NCBI RefSeq assembly: GCF_014650715.1
Contig: NZ_BMVM01000005.1
Location: 310,001-374,000, forward strand
Source: Streptomyces bluensis
GTDB taxonomy: Bacteria > Actinomycetota > Actinomycetes > Streptomycetales > Streptomycetaceae
Direction: 5' to 3'
Length of the DNA stretch: 64,000 nucleotides
Under the pieces are notes generated by a model. That model saw nothing but the letters and a program-made list of their open reading frames with translations, had not been told where the DNA came from and ran no database searches. This document shows, piece by piece, positions 40,936 through 49,653 of this stretch. Made by a program: the position numbers and the translations under genes. Positions within the stretch are counted from its first letter, which is position 1, and every line of letters starts with the position of its first letter.

Positions 40936-42087
40936 GTGCGAGTCGGCCTGCTGACCCGGGAGTACCCGCCGGACGTGTACGGCGGGGCGGGGGTCCATGT
41001 CGAGTTCCTCGCCCGGGAGTTGAGGTCGCTCACCGACCTGGAGGTGCACTGCTGGGGCGAGGGCGCCGCGGGCGGAGTCGTCCGCCACCGCCCCTGGCCC
41101 GCGCTCGACGGCGCCAATGACGCGCTGCGGACCTTCTCCGTGGACCTGTCCGTCGCGGCCGCGCTCGAAGGCCGCGACCTGGTCCATTCGCACACGTGGT
41201 ACGCGAACCTCGCCGGCCACCTCGGCAAGCTGCTGTACGGCATCCCGCATGTGATGACCGCCCACTCGCTGGAGCCGCTGCGCCCCTGGAAGGCCGAGCA
41301 ACTCGGCGGCGGATACGCGCTGTCCAGCTGGGCCGAGCGCACCGCCATCGAGGCCGCCGACGCCGTGATCGCCGTGTCCGGCGCCATGCGCGAGGACATC
41401 CTCGCCAGCTACCCGACGCTGCGCCCGGACCGGGTCCGCGTCGTGCACAACGGCATCGACACCTCCCTCTACCAGCCCGACCACGGCCGCGACGTCCTTG
41501 ACCGGATCGGCCTCGACACCGGCCGCCCCTACGTCCTGTTCGTCGGCCGGATCACCCGCCAGAAGGGCGTGCCCTCTCTCCTGCGCGCGGTACGCGACAT
41601 CGATCCCGCCGCACAGGTGGTGCTGTGCGCGGGCGCCCCCGACACCCCGGAGATCGACCAGGAGTTCCGCGCCCTGTTCCAGGAGCTCAGCGCCGTGCGC
41701 GAGGGCGTGCACTGGATCCCGCGGATGCTGCCGCGCGCGGAGGTCGTCCAACTCCTCACGCATGCCTCGGTGTTCGTGTGCCCCTCGGTGTACGAGCCGC
41801 TGGGCATCGTCAACCTGGAGGCGATGGCGTGCGGGACGGCCGTCGTCGCCTCCCGCGTCGGGGGCATCCCCGAGGTCGTCGAGGACGGCGTGACGGGGCT
41901 GCTCGTGCCGACGGGGGAGGACTTCGAGGCACAGCTCACGCGCGCCCTGGACGTGTTGCTCGCCGACCCGGAGACCGCCGCGCGCCTGGGCGCGGCCGGA
42001 CGGGAGCGTGCGGTACGGGAGTTCGGCTGGGACGCGGTGGCCCGGCGCACTGTCCACCTCTACGAGGAAGTCCTCAAACAGGCGTGA
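40936..42087 (+). CDS. glgA: Actinobacterial GT4 glycogen synthase / maltose-1-phosphate synthase (GlgA/GlgM type)
   Basis: 383 residues from GTG 40936 with CAGGGGG upstream (ATG 40900 would add 12). RVGLLTREYPPDVYGGAGVH binds the donor; VHSHTWYANLAGHL and the E-x7-E pair in YEPLGIVNLEAMACG complete a GT4 retaining glucosyltransferase. The size and sequence are those of the corynebacterial/mycobacterial enzyme, shown in relatives to make maltose-1-phosphate from ADP-glucose and glucose-1-phosphate, rather than the GT5 GlgA of E. coli. The ADP-glucose-forming glgC follows 71 bp downstream. Confidence 0.9.
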   Translation: MRVGLLTREYPPDVYGGAGVHVEFLARELRSLTDLEVHCWGEGAAGGVVRHRPWPALDGANDALRTFSVDLSVAAALEGRDLVHSHTWYANLAGHLGKLLYGIPHVMTAHSLEPLRPWKAEQLGGGYALSSWAERTAIEAADAVIAVSGAMREDILASYPTLRPDRVRVVHNGIDTSLYQPDHGRDVLDRIGLDTGRPYVLFVGRITRQKGVPSLLRAVRDIDPAAQVVLCAGAPDTPEIDQEFRALFQELSAVREGVHWIPRMLPRAEVVQLLTHASVFVCPSVYEPLGIVNLEAMACGTAVVASRVGGIPEVVEDGVTGLLVPTGEDFEAQLTRALDVLLADPETAARLGAAGRERAVREFGWDAVARRTVHLYEEVLKQA

Positions 42088-42158
42088 CAGCGACAGGGTG
42101 ACAGAGACAGGCAGAGTGCAGAGCACAGCGGCACAACCGGGCGTAGAGGGGCGGCGGC

Positions 42159-43379
42159 ATGCGACGCGGTGGACCTTCGGTGCTGGGAATCGTACTCGCG
42201 GGCGGCGAGGGCAAACGGCTGATGCCTCTGACCGCCGACCGTGCGAAACCCGCGGTGACCTTCGGCGGCACCTACCGCCTCGTCGACTTCGTCCTGTCCA
42301 ACCTCGTCAACGCGGACATCCTGCGGATCTGTGTGCTGACGCAGTACAAGTCGCACTCGCTGGACCGGCACATCACCACGACGTGGCGGATGTCGAGCCT
42401 GCTCGGCAACTACGTCACACCGGTCCCGGCGCAGCAGCGGCTCGGCCCGCGCTGGTACCTCGGCAGCGCGGACGCCATCCTGCAGTCCCTGAACCTGGTC
42501 CATGACGAACGGCCCGACTACGTCGCGGTGTTCGGCGCCGACCACGTCTACCGCATGGACCCGTGGCAGATGCTGCAGCAGCACATCGAGGGCGGTGCGG
42601 GCGTCACCGTCGCGGGGATACGGGTGCCGCGCGCCGAGTCGTCGTCGTTCGGTGTGATCACGCCCGGCTCCGACGGGCAGACCGTCGAACGCTTCCTGGA
42701 GAAGCCCGCCGACCCGCCGGGCCTGGCGGACGATCCCGAGCGCGTGTTCGCTTCCATGGGGAACTACATCTTCACCACCAAGGCCCTCGTGGAGTCCCTC
42801 CAGCGGGACGCCGAGGACCAGAACTCCGTGCACGACATGGGCGGTTCGATCCTGCCCCAGCTCACCGGCCGCGGCGAGGCCCAGCTGTACGACTTCAGCG
42901 CCAACCACGTGCCCGGCGAGACCAGCCGCGACCGGGGCTACTGGCGCGACGTCGGCACCCTCGACGCGTACTACGACGCCCACATGGACCTCATCGCCGA
43001 GCGCCCCGCCTTCAACCTCTACAACCGCAGCTGGCCCATCTACACCCACTCGGGCCAGCTGTCCCCGGCCCGCTTCAACGCGGGCGGCATGGCCGGCGAG
43101 TCGATCATCAGCGCAGGCTGCCTGATCCGCGGGCAGGTGACGCGGTCGGTGCTCTCACCCGGTGTGGTGGTCGACCCCGGCGCCGTCGTCCAGGGCTCGG
43201 TGCTGCACGACAACGTCCACATCGGGCGGGGCGCGGTCGTGCGCGGCGCGGTCCTCGACAAGGGCGTCCAGGTGCCGCCGGGCGCGACGATCGGCGTCAA
43301 CCCCGAGCGGGACGCCGAGTTGTACACGGTCTCCAAGAGCGGCGTGATCGCGCTGGGCAAGGGACAGACGGTGTCGTAG
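42159..43379 (+). CDS. glgC: Glucose-1-phosphate adenylyltransferase
   Basis: 406 residues from ATG 42159 with GAGGGG seven bases before. VLGIVLAGGEGKRLMPLTAD is the nucleotidyltransferase loop, KPAVTFGGTYRLVDFVLSN, VFGADHVYRMD and FLEKPA mark the catalytic site, and the C-terminal third is a left-handed beta-helix (IRGQVTRSVLSPGVVV). It makes ADP-glucose, the donor for the enzyme just upstream; the pair gives glycogen or trehalose/maltose-phosphate precursors. Confidence 0.96.
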   Translation: MRRGGPSVLGIVLAGGEGKRLMPLTADRAKPAVTFGGTYRLVDFVLSNLVNADILRICVLTQYKSHSLDRHITTTWRMSSLLGNYVTPVPAQQRLGPRWYLGSADAILQSLNLVHDERPDYVAVFGADHVYRMDPWQMLQQHIEGGAGVTVAGIRVPRAESSSFGVITPGSDGQTVERFLEKPADPPGLADDPERVFASMGNYIFTTKALVESLQRDAEDQNSVHDMGGSILPQLTGRGEAQLYDFSANHVPGETSRDRGYWRDVGTLDAYYDAHMDLIAERPAFNLYNRSWPIYTHSGQLSPARFNAGGMAGESIISAGCLIRGQVTRSVLSPGVVVDPGAVVQGSVLHDNVHIGRGAVVRGAVLDKGVQVPPGATIGVNPERDAELYTVSKSGVIALGKGQTVS

Positions 43380-43404
43380 TTCCTGGACGGGAAACGGAAT
43401 CCGT

Positions 43405-43441
43405 GTTGTCATGCCAACTGCCGTACGTGACAACGTTGTAC
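43405..43441. promoter_or_regulatory. LacI-type operator upstream of the GH2 gene
   Basis: TGACAACGTTGTAC at 43428-43441 contains the perfect palindrome ACAACGTTGT with the central CG of LacI/GalR operators. A further GTTGTCA arm (43405-43411) mirrors TGACAAC (43428-43434). It lies about 55-90 bp before the GH2 start. No LacI-type gene is in the window, so the regulator would be elsewhere. Confidence 0.5.
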
Positions 43442-43495
43442 CGCTGAGAACTGAGCAGCGAGCCGCCACCCATCCTCACCTCTCAAGGAGGATCC

Positions 43496-46117
43496 GTGCG
43501 CATCAGACGACTCAGAGACCGACTCACGTTCCCGCTCGTGTTACTGCTCGCGGTCGCCCTCGGATTCGCGGGACTCACCGCCGCACCGACCGCGACCGCC
43601 GCCGGGGACCCCGCCGAGGTCCACGGTCTGAAGGGCGAGTACTACACGCACTCCGCCCCGGGCGCCTTCGACTTCGACGCGCTGAAGGCCACCCGCTTCG
43701 AACCGAACCTCGACTTCGACAACCTGGAGCCGCGCCTGGCCGCCACCGCCGGACAGTCGGACGACGTCAGCGTCCGCTGGACCGGAAAGATCGTTCCGGA
43801 GAAGACCGGACCGCACACCTTCTCGATCATCGCCGACAACGGCTTCCGGCTCTGGATCGACGGAAAGATCGCCATCGACCACTGGGTCGACGACTGGGAC
43901 CGCGAACAGACGGCCGAGCCCATCGAGCTGACCGCCGGCCGGGCCTACGACATCAGGATCGAGTACTTCGAGCACTACGGCGGCTCCAACTTCCACCTGC
44001 GCTGGACCCCGCCGGACAGCAGCAAGGTGGCCGTCCCGCAGTCCGCGTTCCGCCTGCCCGACGGCTTCGACTACGACGGCGCCGTCGCCGCCACGGTCCT
44101 GAGCGACGGCCGCACGATGAAGCTGGACTTCGCCCAGGACCTCGCCGCACCTCCGGCCGCCTTCACCGACCACCTCACCGCGGTGATCGGCGGCGCCGAG
44201 TGGCCCCTGGGGGCCGCAAGGCCGGACCCCGCCGACCCGAAGGCCCTGCTCGTCGCCCTCAAGGAGCCCGTGGTCGGCAACAAGACGGGCACCGCACGCG
44301 GGGCCACCGACCTCCACTACGACGGCCGGGGCGGGCTCACCAGCGCCGACGGCAACGTTGTCAAGGAGTTCTGGAGCAGCGGCCCCAACCGCTCCACCTA
44401 CGAACTGCGCACCCGCTGGGCCGACGAGGTGGGACCGGACAACGCCCTCCCGGAGTACCCCCGGCCCCAGCTGACGCGCGACGCCTGGCAGAACCTCAAC
44501 GGGCGCTGGCAGTTCGAGGCGGCCGAGGCGGGCCAGCAGCCGCCCCTCGGCCGGACCCTCAAGGAGCGGATCCTCGTCCCGTACCCGGTGGAGTCCCAGC
44601 TCTCCGGCATCCAGCGGCACGAGGACCGTATGTGGTACCGCCGCACCTTCACGGTTCCCCGTGACTGGCACATCGGCTCCGGCAAGCGGCTGCGGCTGAA
44701 CTTCGGTGCCGTGGACTGGCGGTCCGAGGTGTACGTCAACGGCACCAAGGTCGCCGAACACAAGGGCGGTTACGACAAGTTCAGCGCCGACATCACCGAC
44801 GCGCTGAAGCCCGGCCGCACCCAGGAACTCATCGTCGGCGTCTACGACCCGACCGACGCCGCGAACGGCGAGAACCCGCCGCTCGGCAAGCAGCGCCTGG
44901 ACCCGAGCGGCATCTGGTACACCCCGTCGTCCGGCATCTGGCAGACGGTGTGGATGGAGCCGGTCGCACCCGACCACGTCGACTCCCTCAGGCTCGTACC
45001 GGACGCGGCGAGCGGGCGGCTCACCGTCGAGGCCAAGGGGGTGCGTGACGGCGTACCCGTCACGGCGACGGCGTACGACCGCGGGCGCAAGGTGGCCACG
45101 GCGAGCGGCCGCACCGGCACCCCGCTGACCCTGACCATCCGTGACCCGCGCCTGTGGTCGCCCGACGACCCCTTCCTGTACGACCTGAAGGTGAGCGTGG
45201 GCGCCGACCGGGTCGGCAGTTACTTCGGCATGCGGTCCGTCGCCGTCGAAAAGGTGAACGGCACCCCGCGCACCCTCCTCAACGGCGAACCCGTCTTCAT
45301 GATGGCCACGCTCGACCAGGGCTTCTGGCCCGACGGCCTGCACACCGCCCCGACCGACGAGGCGCTCGCGTACGACCTGAAGGCGCACAAGGAGCTCGGT
45401 TTCAACGCCGTGCGCAAGCACATCAAGGTCGAGCCCGACCGCTGGTTCTACTGGGCCGACCGGCTGGGGCTGCTGGTCTGGCAGGACATGCCCGCGATGA
45501 CCGCGGGGGTGATTCCGAGTGCGGCGGCCCGTGCCGAGTACGAGCGCGAGATGAAGGAGATGATCGACGAGCACATCAGCAGCCCGTCGGTCGTCATGTG
45601 GGTCACCTTCAACGAGGGCTGGGGCCAGTACGACGTGGGCCGTATCGCCGAGCAGGCGAAGGCCTGGGACCCGACGCGGCTGGTCAACGGCCAGTCGGGC
45701 CTCAACCTCGGGGCCGACGGCGGCACCGGCGACATCATGGACGAGCACGGCTACCCGAGCCCCGCGCTCCCGCCCCGCCCCGACGGGGAACGGGCACTCG
45801 TCAGCGGCGAGTACGGCGGCCTCGGCCTGGCGGTCCCCGGGCACGCCTGGTCCGTCCAGCAGTCGTACGTCGACGTCGACCCGGCGACCTACACCGAGGA
45901 CTACCTCACGAAGCTCGACGAGGTGCGCGCGCTGGCCTGCCGGGGCAGCAACGGTGCCGTCTACACCCAGATCACGGACGTCGAGGGCGAGCTGAACGGC
46001 TTCCTGACGTACGACCGTGCGGTCATGAAGCCGGATGTCGGGCGACTGAAGGCCGCGCACGAGGCCCTGATCCGCGACGCGTCGCGCGCCGCTCCGACGG
46101 GGTGCCCGGCGCGCTGA
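43496..46117 (+). CDS. Secreted PA14-GH2 glycoside hydrolase; TTA codon in the signal peptide
   Basis: 873 residues from GTG 43496, behind AAGGAGG. Signal peptide about 1-36 (LVLLLAVALGFAGL). PA14 carbohydrate-binding domain about 42-185 (HGLKGEYYTHSAPGAFDFDA, FSIIADNGFRLWIDGK). GH2 sugar-binding, immunoglobulin-like and TIM-barrel domains follow from about 325; acid/base E707 in VTFNEGWGQ and probable nucleophile E772 in SGEYGG. Likely a beta-galactosidase, glucuronidase or mannosidase; the specificity is not readable. Codon 16 (43541-43543) is TTA, making secretion probably bldA-dependent. A perfect terminator follows. Confidence 0.9.
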   Translation: MRIRRLRDRLTFPLVLLLAVALGFAGLTAAPTATAAGDPAEVHGLKGEYYTHSAPGAFDFDALKATRFEPNLDFDNLEPRLAATAGQSDDVSVRWTGKIVPEKTGPHTFSIIADNGFRLWIDGKIAIDHWVDDWDREQTAEPIELTAGRAYDIRIEYFEHYGGSNFHLRWTPPDSSKVAVPQSAFRLPDGFDYDGAVAATVLSDGRTMKLDFAQDLAAPPAAFTDHLTAVIGGAEWPLGAARPDPADPKALLVALKEPVVGNKTGTARGATDLHYDGRGGLTSADGNVVKEFWSSGPNRSTYELRTRWADEVGPDNALPEYPRPQLTRDAWQNLNGRWQFEAAEAGQQPPLGRTLKERILVPYPVESQLSGIQRHEDRMWYRRTFTVPRDWHIGSGKRLRLNFGAVDWRSEVYVNGTKVAEHKGGYDKFSADITDALKPGRTQELIVGVYDPTDAANGENPPLGKQRLDPSGIWYTPSSGIWQTVWMEPVAPDHVDSLRLVPDAASGRLTVEAKGVRDGVPVTATAYDRGRKVATASGRTGTPLTLTIRDPRLWSPDDPFLYDLKVSVGADRVGSYFGMRSVAVEKVNGTPRTLLNGEPVFMMATLDQGFWPDGLHTAPTDEALAYDLKAHKELGFNAVRKHIKVEPDRWFYWADRLGLLVWQDMPAMTAGVIPSAAARAEYEREMKEMIDEHISSPSVVMWVTFNEGWGQYDVGRIAEQAKAWDPTRLVNGQSGLNLGADGGTGDIMDEHGYPSPALPPRPDGERALVSGEYGGLGLAVPGHAWSVQQSYVDVDPATYTEDYLTKLDEVRALACRGSNGAVYTQITDVEGELNGFLTYDRAVMKPDVGRLKAAHEALIRDASRAAPTGCPAR

Positions 46118-46226
46118 CGGCCGGCGAGTGACACGCGCCCCTGCACGGATGGCCCGCGCCCGTACGGGTGGGGTGTGTTTGCACGGGTGACGTCACCTGT
46201 CCTCGTACGACCACAAGCGCCTCATG

Positions 46227-46255
46227 AGTCCCGCCCCTTTCGGAGGGGCGGGACT
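46227..46255 (+). terminator. Terminator of the GH2 gene
   Basis: AGTCCCGCCCCT (46227-46238) pairs perfectly with AGGGGCGGGACT (46244-46255) around TTCGG, followed by TAATCTG, 110 bases past the stop. Confidence 0.85.
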
Positions 46256-46354
46256 TAATCTGCTGTTAACTGTGCGTAGCTTGATCGTACTTGACCGTAA
46301 TCGCTTGTCGGCGTTTGACTACTGGCTTCACCCTTCATCGACGCGAGGCAAGCG

Positions 46355-47698
46355 ATGACTTCTGACGTGCTCGCACCACTCGACCTGGCTTTCTGGAACA
46401 TCGAGTCCGCGCAGCACCCGATGCACCTCGGTGCCCTCGGGGTCTTCGCGGCCCACTCGCCCACCGCCGGCGTCCACGCGGCCGATCTGCTCGCGGCCCG
46501 CGCCGCCGCCGTGCCGGGGCTGCGTATGCGCATCCGGGACGTATGGCGGCCCCTCGCGTTCGCACCCACCTTCCCGACCGCCTTCGGCGGGGCCGTCCGC
46601 GAGCCCACCCAGGACTTCGACCCCCTGGACCACGTCAGGCTGCACGCCCCGACCACGGACTTCCACACGGTGGCGGGCACCCTCATGGAGCGCCCGCTGC
46701 AGCGTGACAGGCCGCCCTGGGAAGCCCATGTGCTGCCCGGTGAGGACGGCACCTCGTTCGCCGTGCTCTTCAAGTTCCACCACGCCCTGGCCGACGGCCT
46801 GCGCGCCCTGACGCTCGCCGCCGCCGTCCTGGACCCGACGGACATGCCCGCGCCCCGGCCCCGGCCCGACCCGCCCCCGCGCGGACTCCTCCCCGATGTG
46901 CGCAGACTGCCGGGGCTCCTGCGCGGCGTCCTCTCCGACGTGGGCCGCGCGCTCGACATCGGAGCCTCCGTCGCCCGCTCCACCCTGGAAGTACGCCCCT
47001 GCCCCGCGCTCGCCTCGCGGTCCAGCGGCACCCGCCGTACCGCCGGTGTGGTGCTGGACCTCGACGAGGTGCACATCGTGCGCAAGGCGGTCGGCGGCAC
47101 CGTCAACGACGTCCTGATCGCGATCGTCGCGGGCGCCCTGCGCCGCTGGCTGGACGAGCGCGGCGACGGCAGTGAGGGCGTGGCGCCCCGCGCCCTGATC
47201 CCCGTCTCCAACCGCCGCCCGCGCACCGCGCACCCACAGGGCAACCGGCTCTCGGGCTACCTGATACGGCTCCCCGTGGACGAACCGGATCCGCTCGGCC
47301 GCCTCGGCGCGGTCCGCACCGCCATGGACCGCAACAAGGACGCGGGCCCCAACCGGGGCGCGGGCGCCGTCGCGCTGCTCGCCGACCACGTGCCGCCGCT
47401 CGGCCACCGGCTCGGCGGGCCGCTGGTCAGCCAGGCGGCCCGGCTCTGGTTCGACATCCTCGTCACCAGCGTGCCGCTGCCCGGCCTCGGCCTGAGGCTC
47501 GGCGGGCACGCGCTCACCGAGGTCTATCCGTTCGCGCCGCTGGCCGGCGGCCAGTCCCTGGCGGTCGCGGTCTCGACCTACCGCGGCCGCGTCCACTACG
47601 GGCTCGTGGCCGACGCCGAGGCCGTGCCGGACCTCGACCGGTTCGCCGAGGCCGTCTCCGCCGAGGTGGAGACACTGCTCGACGCCTGCGCTCCATGA
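46355..47698 (+). CDS. Wax ester synthase / diacylglycerol acyltransferase (WS/DGAT)
   Basis: 447 residues from ATG 46355 with GAGG ahead. The catalytic HHxxxDG motif is intact as HHALADG (142-148), the N-terminal PLD (8-10) is present, and GGTVNDVLIAI supplies the conserved Asn-Asp. These enzymes transfer acyl-CoA to diacylglycerol or fatty alcohol, building storage lipid at the membrane. A typical streptomycete triacylglycerol enzyme; its exact acceptor is unknown. Monocistronic. Confidence 0.92.
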   Translation: MTSDVLAPLDLAFWNIESAQHPMHLGALGVFAAHSPTAGVHAADLLAARAAAVPGLRMRIRDVWRPLAFAPTFPTAFGGAVREPTQDFDPLDHVRLHAPTTDFHTVAGTLMERPLQRDRPPWEAHVLPGEDGTSFAVLFKFHHALADGLRALTLAAAVLDPTDMPAPRPRPDPPPRGLLPDVRRLPGLLRGVLSDVGRALDIGASVARSTLEVRPCPALASRSSGTRRTAGVVLDLDEVHIVRKAVGGTVNDVLIAIVAGALRRWLDERGDGSEGVAPRALIPVSNRRPRTAHPQGNRLSGYLIRLPVDEPDPLGRLGAVRTAMDRNKDAGPNRGAGAVALLADHVPPLGHRLGGPLVSQAARLWFDILVTSVPLPGLGLRLGGHALTEVYPFAPLAGGQSLAVAVSTYRGRVHYGLVADAEAVPDLDRFAEAVSAEVETLLDACAP

Positions 47699-47709
47699 CC
47701 CGCCCCCGC

Positions 47710-47759
47710 TTCCGGTGACCGGAACGGGTTTGGTCACCCGGCCCGGCGCTCCGTACAAT
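47710..47759 (+). promoter_or_regulatory. Promoter with adjacent TTCCGGT-g-ACCGGAA operator, upstream of the zinc-ribbon SDR
   Basis: TTCCGGT and ACCGGAA form a perfect 7-1-7 palindrome at 47710-47724. Six bases on, -35 TTGGTC (47730-47735) and -10 TACAAT (47754-47759) are 18 bp apart, a good vegetative promoter. The palindrome lies immediately upstream of the -35, a position suiting an activator, or it may be the tail terminator of the acyltransferase gene. Confidence 0.6.
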
Positions 47760-47823
47760 TCCGCGTTCGACAGCGAGCGCGGAAGGAGCGCCGCGACGGG
47801 TGACCCAAGGAACGGCAGCGGCG

Positions 47824-49326
47824 ATGACGGTGACAGAGGACGGCCCGGCGACTGTGGACGAGGCGACCGCGTTCTCGTACGGCCCCGGCATCGACCCGGA
47901 GCGGCTGGCCGTGTGCCTCAGCGTGCTGGAAGAGCTCGACAAGCTGGAGATCGACCACCCGGACGCGATCGCCGTGCGCCGGGCCACCGCGGGCATCTAC
48001 CGCACGGTCAAGCAGCGCCGCCGCCAGGAGCGCCGGGCCGCCAAGACCGCCCACGACAAGGCGGTCACCGAGGCCACCGCCACCGGCTCCGCCCAGCGCA
48101 TCGATGACGAGACCGAGGGCATCCTGCCGTCGTCCGTCACCGACGAGGGGCAGATCGCGGGGATACTCCAGCGACCTCGTTCCTGCTACACCTGCAAGAC
48201 CCGGTACGTGGAAGTCGACTACTTCTACCACCAGCTCTGTCCCGACTGCGCCCGCGTGAACCGCGCCAAGCGCGACGCCCGCGCCGACCTCACCGGCAGG
48301 CGCGCCCTGCTCACCGGCGGTCGCGCCAAGATCGGCATGTACATCGCGCTCAGGCTGCTGCGCGACGGCGCGCACACCACGATCACCACGCGCTTCCCGA
48401 AGGACGCCATCCGTCGCTTCAAGGCCATGGACGACTCGGCGGACTGGATGCACCGCCTGGAGGTCGTCGGCATCGACCTGCGCGACCCGGCGCAGGTCGT
48501 GGCCCTCGCCGACCAGGTCGCCGAGGCAGGCCCGCTCGACATCCTCGTCAACAACGCGACGCAGACCGTGCGCCGCCTGCCCTCCGCCTACGCCGCCCTG
48601 GTTGAGGGCGAGAGCGCCCCGCTGCCCGCCGGGGAGCTCCCAGCCCACCACGTCATCGGCGCCTTCAACTCCGGCGCGGTCGACGGCCTGGCCGCCCTGC
48701 CCCTCGGTACCAGCGGCCTCGACGCGCAGAAGGTCGCCGACCTCGCCCTGGTCGCGGGCAACGCCAGCGTCGAGCGGCACCTCGACGGCACCGCCATCGA
48801 CGCGGGCGGCCTGGTCCCCGACGTCGTGGACACCAACACCTGGGTGCAGACGATCGAGCAGATCTCCCCGGTGGAACTCCTTGAGACGCAGTTGTGCAAC
48901 TACACGGCGCCGTTCATCCTGATCAGCAAGCTCCGCCCGGCCATGGCCGAGGCCGCCAGGAGAGCGACGAGCGGACGCGCGTACGTCGTGAACGTCTCCG
49001 CGATGGAGGGCGTCTTCGGCCGCGGATACAAGGGCGCGGGGCACCCGAACACCAACGCGGCCAAGGCCGCGATGAACATGGTGACGCGGACCAGCGGCCA
49101 GGAGATGTTCCAGACCGACGGCATCCTGATGACCTCGGTCGACACCGGCTGGATCACCGACGAGCGCCCCCACTACGACAAGCTGCGCCTCGCCGAGGCC
49201 GGCTTCCACGCGCCGCTCGACCTGGTGGACGGCGCGGCCCGGGTCTACGATCCGATTGTGCGCGGTGAGCAGGGCGAGGACCTGTACGGCGTCTTCCTCA
49301 AGGACTACGCGCCCGGTAAGTGGTGA
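47824..49326 (+). CDS. SDR-fold oxidoreductase with N-terminal zinc ribbon and atypical active site
   Basis: 500 residues from ATG 47824 (AAGGAA upstream); GTG 47800 would add eight. A helical, charged N-terminus (to about 100) leads to a zinc ribbon with C121, C124, C139 and C142 (CYTCK ... LCPDC). A Rossmann domain begins RRALLTGGRAKIGMYIALRL with LDILVNNATQT. The SDR catalytic Tyr-x3-Lys is read here as Thr-N-A-A-Lys (HPNTNAAKAAMNM), so the tyrosine is absent at its usual place. It may use another residue or be non-catalytic. Proteins of this build occur in bacteria, fungi and plants without a settled function, from memory. Confidence 0.75.
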   Translation: MTVTEDGPATVDEATAFSYGPGIDPERLAVCLSVLEELDKLEIDHPDAIAVRRATAGIYRTVKQRRRQERRAAKTAHDKAVTEATATGSAQRIDDETEGILPSSVTDEGQIAGILQRPRSCYTCKTRYVEVDYFYHQLCPDCARVNRAKRDARADLTGRRALLTGGRAKIGMYIALRLLRDGAHTTITTRFPKDAIRRFKAMDDSADWMHRLEVVGIDLRDPAQVVALADQVAEAGPLDILVNNATQTVRRLPSAYAALVEGESAPLPAGELPAHHVIGAFNSGAVDGLAALPLGTSGLDAQKVADLALVAGNASVERHLDGTAIDAGGLVPDVVDTNTWVQTIEQISPVELLETQLCNYTAPFILISKLRPAMAEAARRATSGRAYVVNVSAMEGVFGRGYKGAGHPNTNAAKAAMNMVTRTSGQEMFQTDGILMTSVDTGWITDERPHYDKLRLAEAGFHAPLDLVDGAARVYDPIVRGEQGEDLYGVFLKDYAPGKW

Positions 49327-49402
49327 GCCGCCGCCTGTGACGTGCCGTCGGCACGCACCGGGGTACCCGGCCCTCACGAGGACGACCGCGCCGGGAGTTG
49401 CC

Positions 49403-49636
49403 ATGAACAATTCACACGGAATCGATCCGCGAAGCCACGACGATCCGCGCAACGTGTATCCGACCGACGAGGAGTTCTACGCGAGGGACCGTCCGGACCA
49501 CCCCGAACTGCCGGAGGACCGGCCCCGCGGTGGTGGCCCCACGGAAACGGTGAGGCACCCCTGGACCTGGGGGACGATCCTGCTCGTCGCCTGCATCATC
49601 CTGCTGGTCCTCGTGGGCATCGCCCTGTTCCCGTGA
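49403..49636 (+). CDS. Small membrane-anchored protein of unknown function
   Basis: 77 residues from ATG 49403 with GGGAG seven bases upstream. A hydrophilic, Asp/Pro/Arg-rich N-terminal half (HGIDPRSHDDPRNVYPTDEE) is followed by one strong membrane helix (WGTILLVACIILLVLVGIAL) at the C-terminus. It is a probable tail-anchored protein. No family is recognised with confidence. Confidence 0.65.
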   Translation: MNNSHGIDPRSHDDPRNVYPTDEEFYARDRPDHPELPEDRPRGGGPTETVRHPWTWGTILLVACIILLVLVGIALFP

Positions 49637-49653
49637 GGGAGGGGCAGTCCTCG

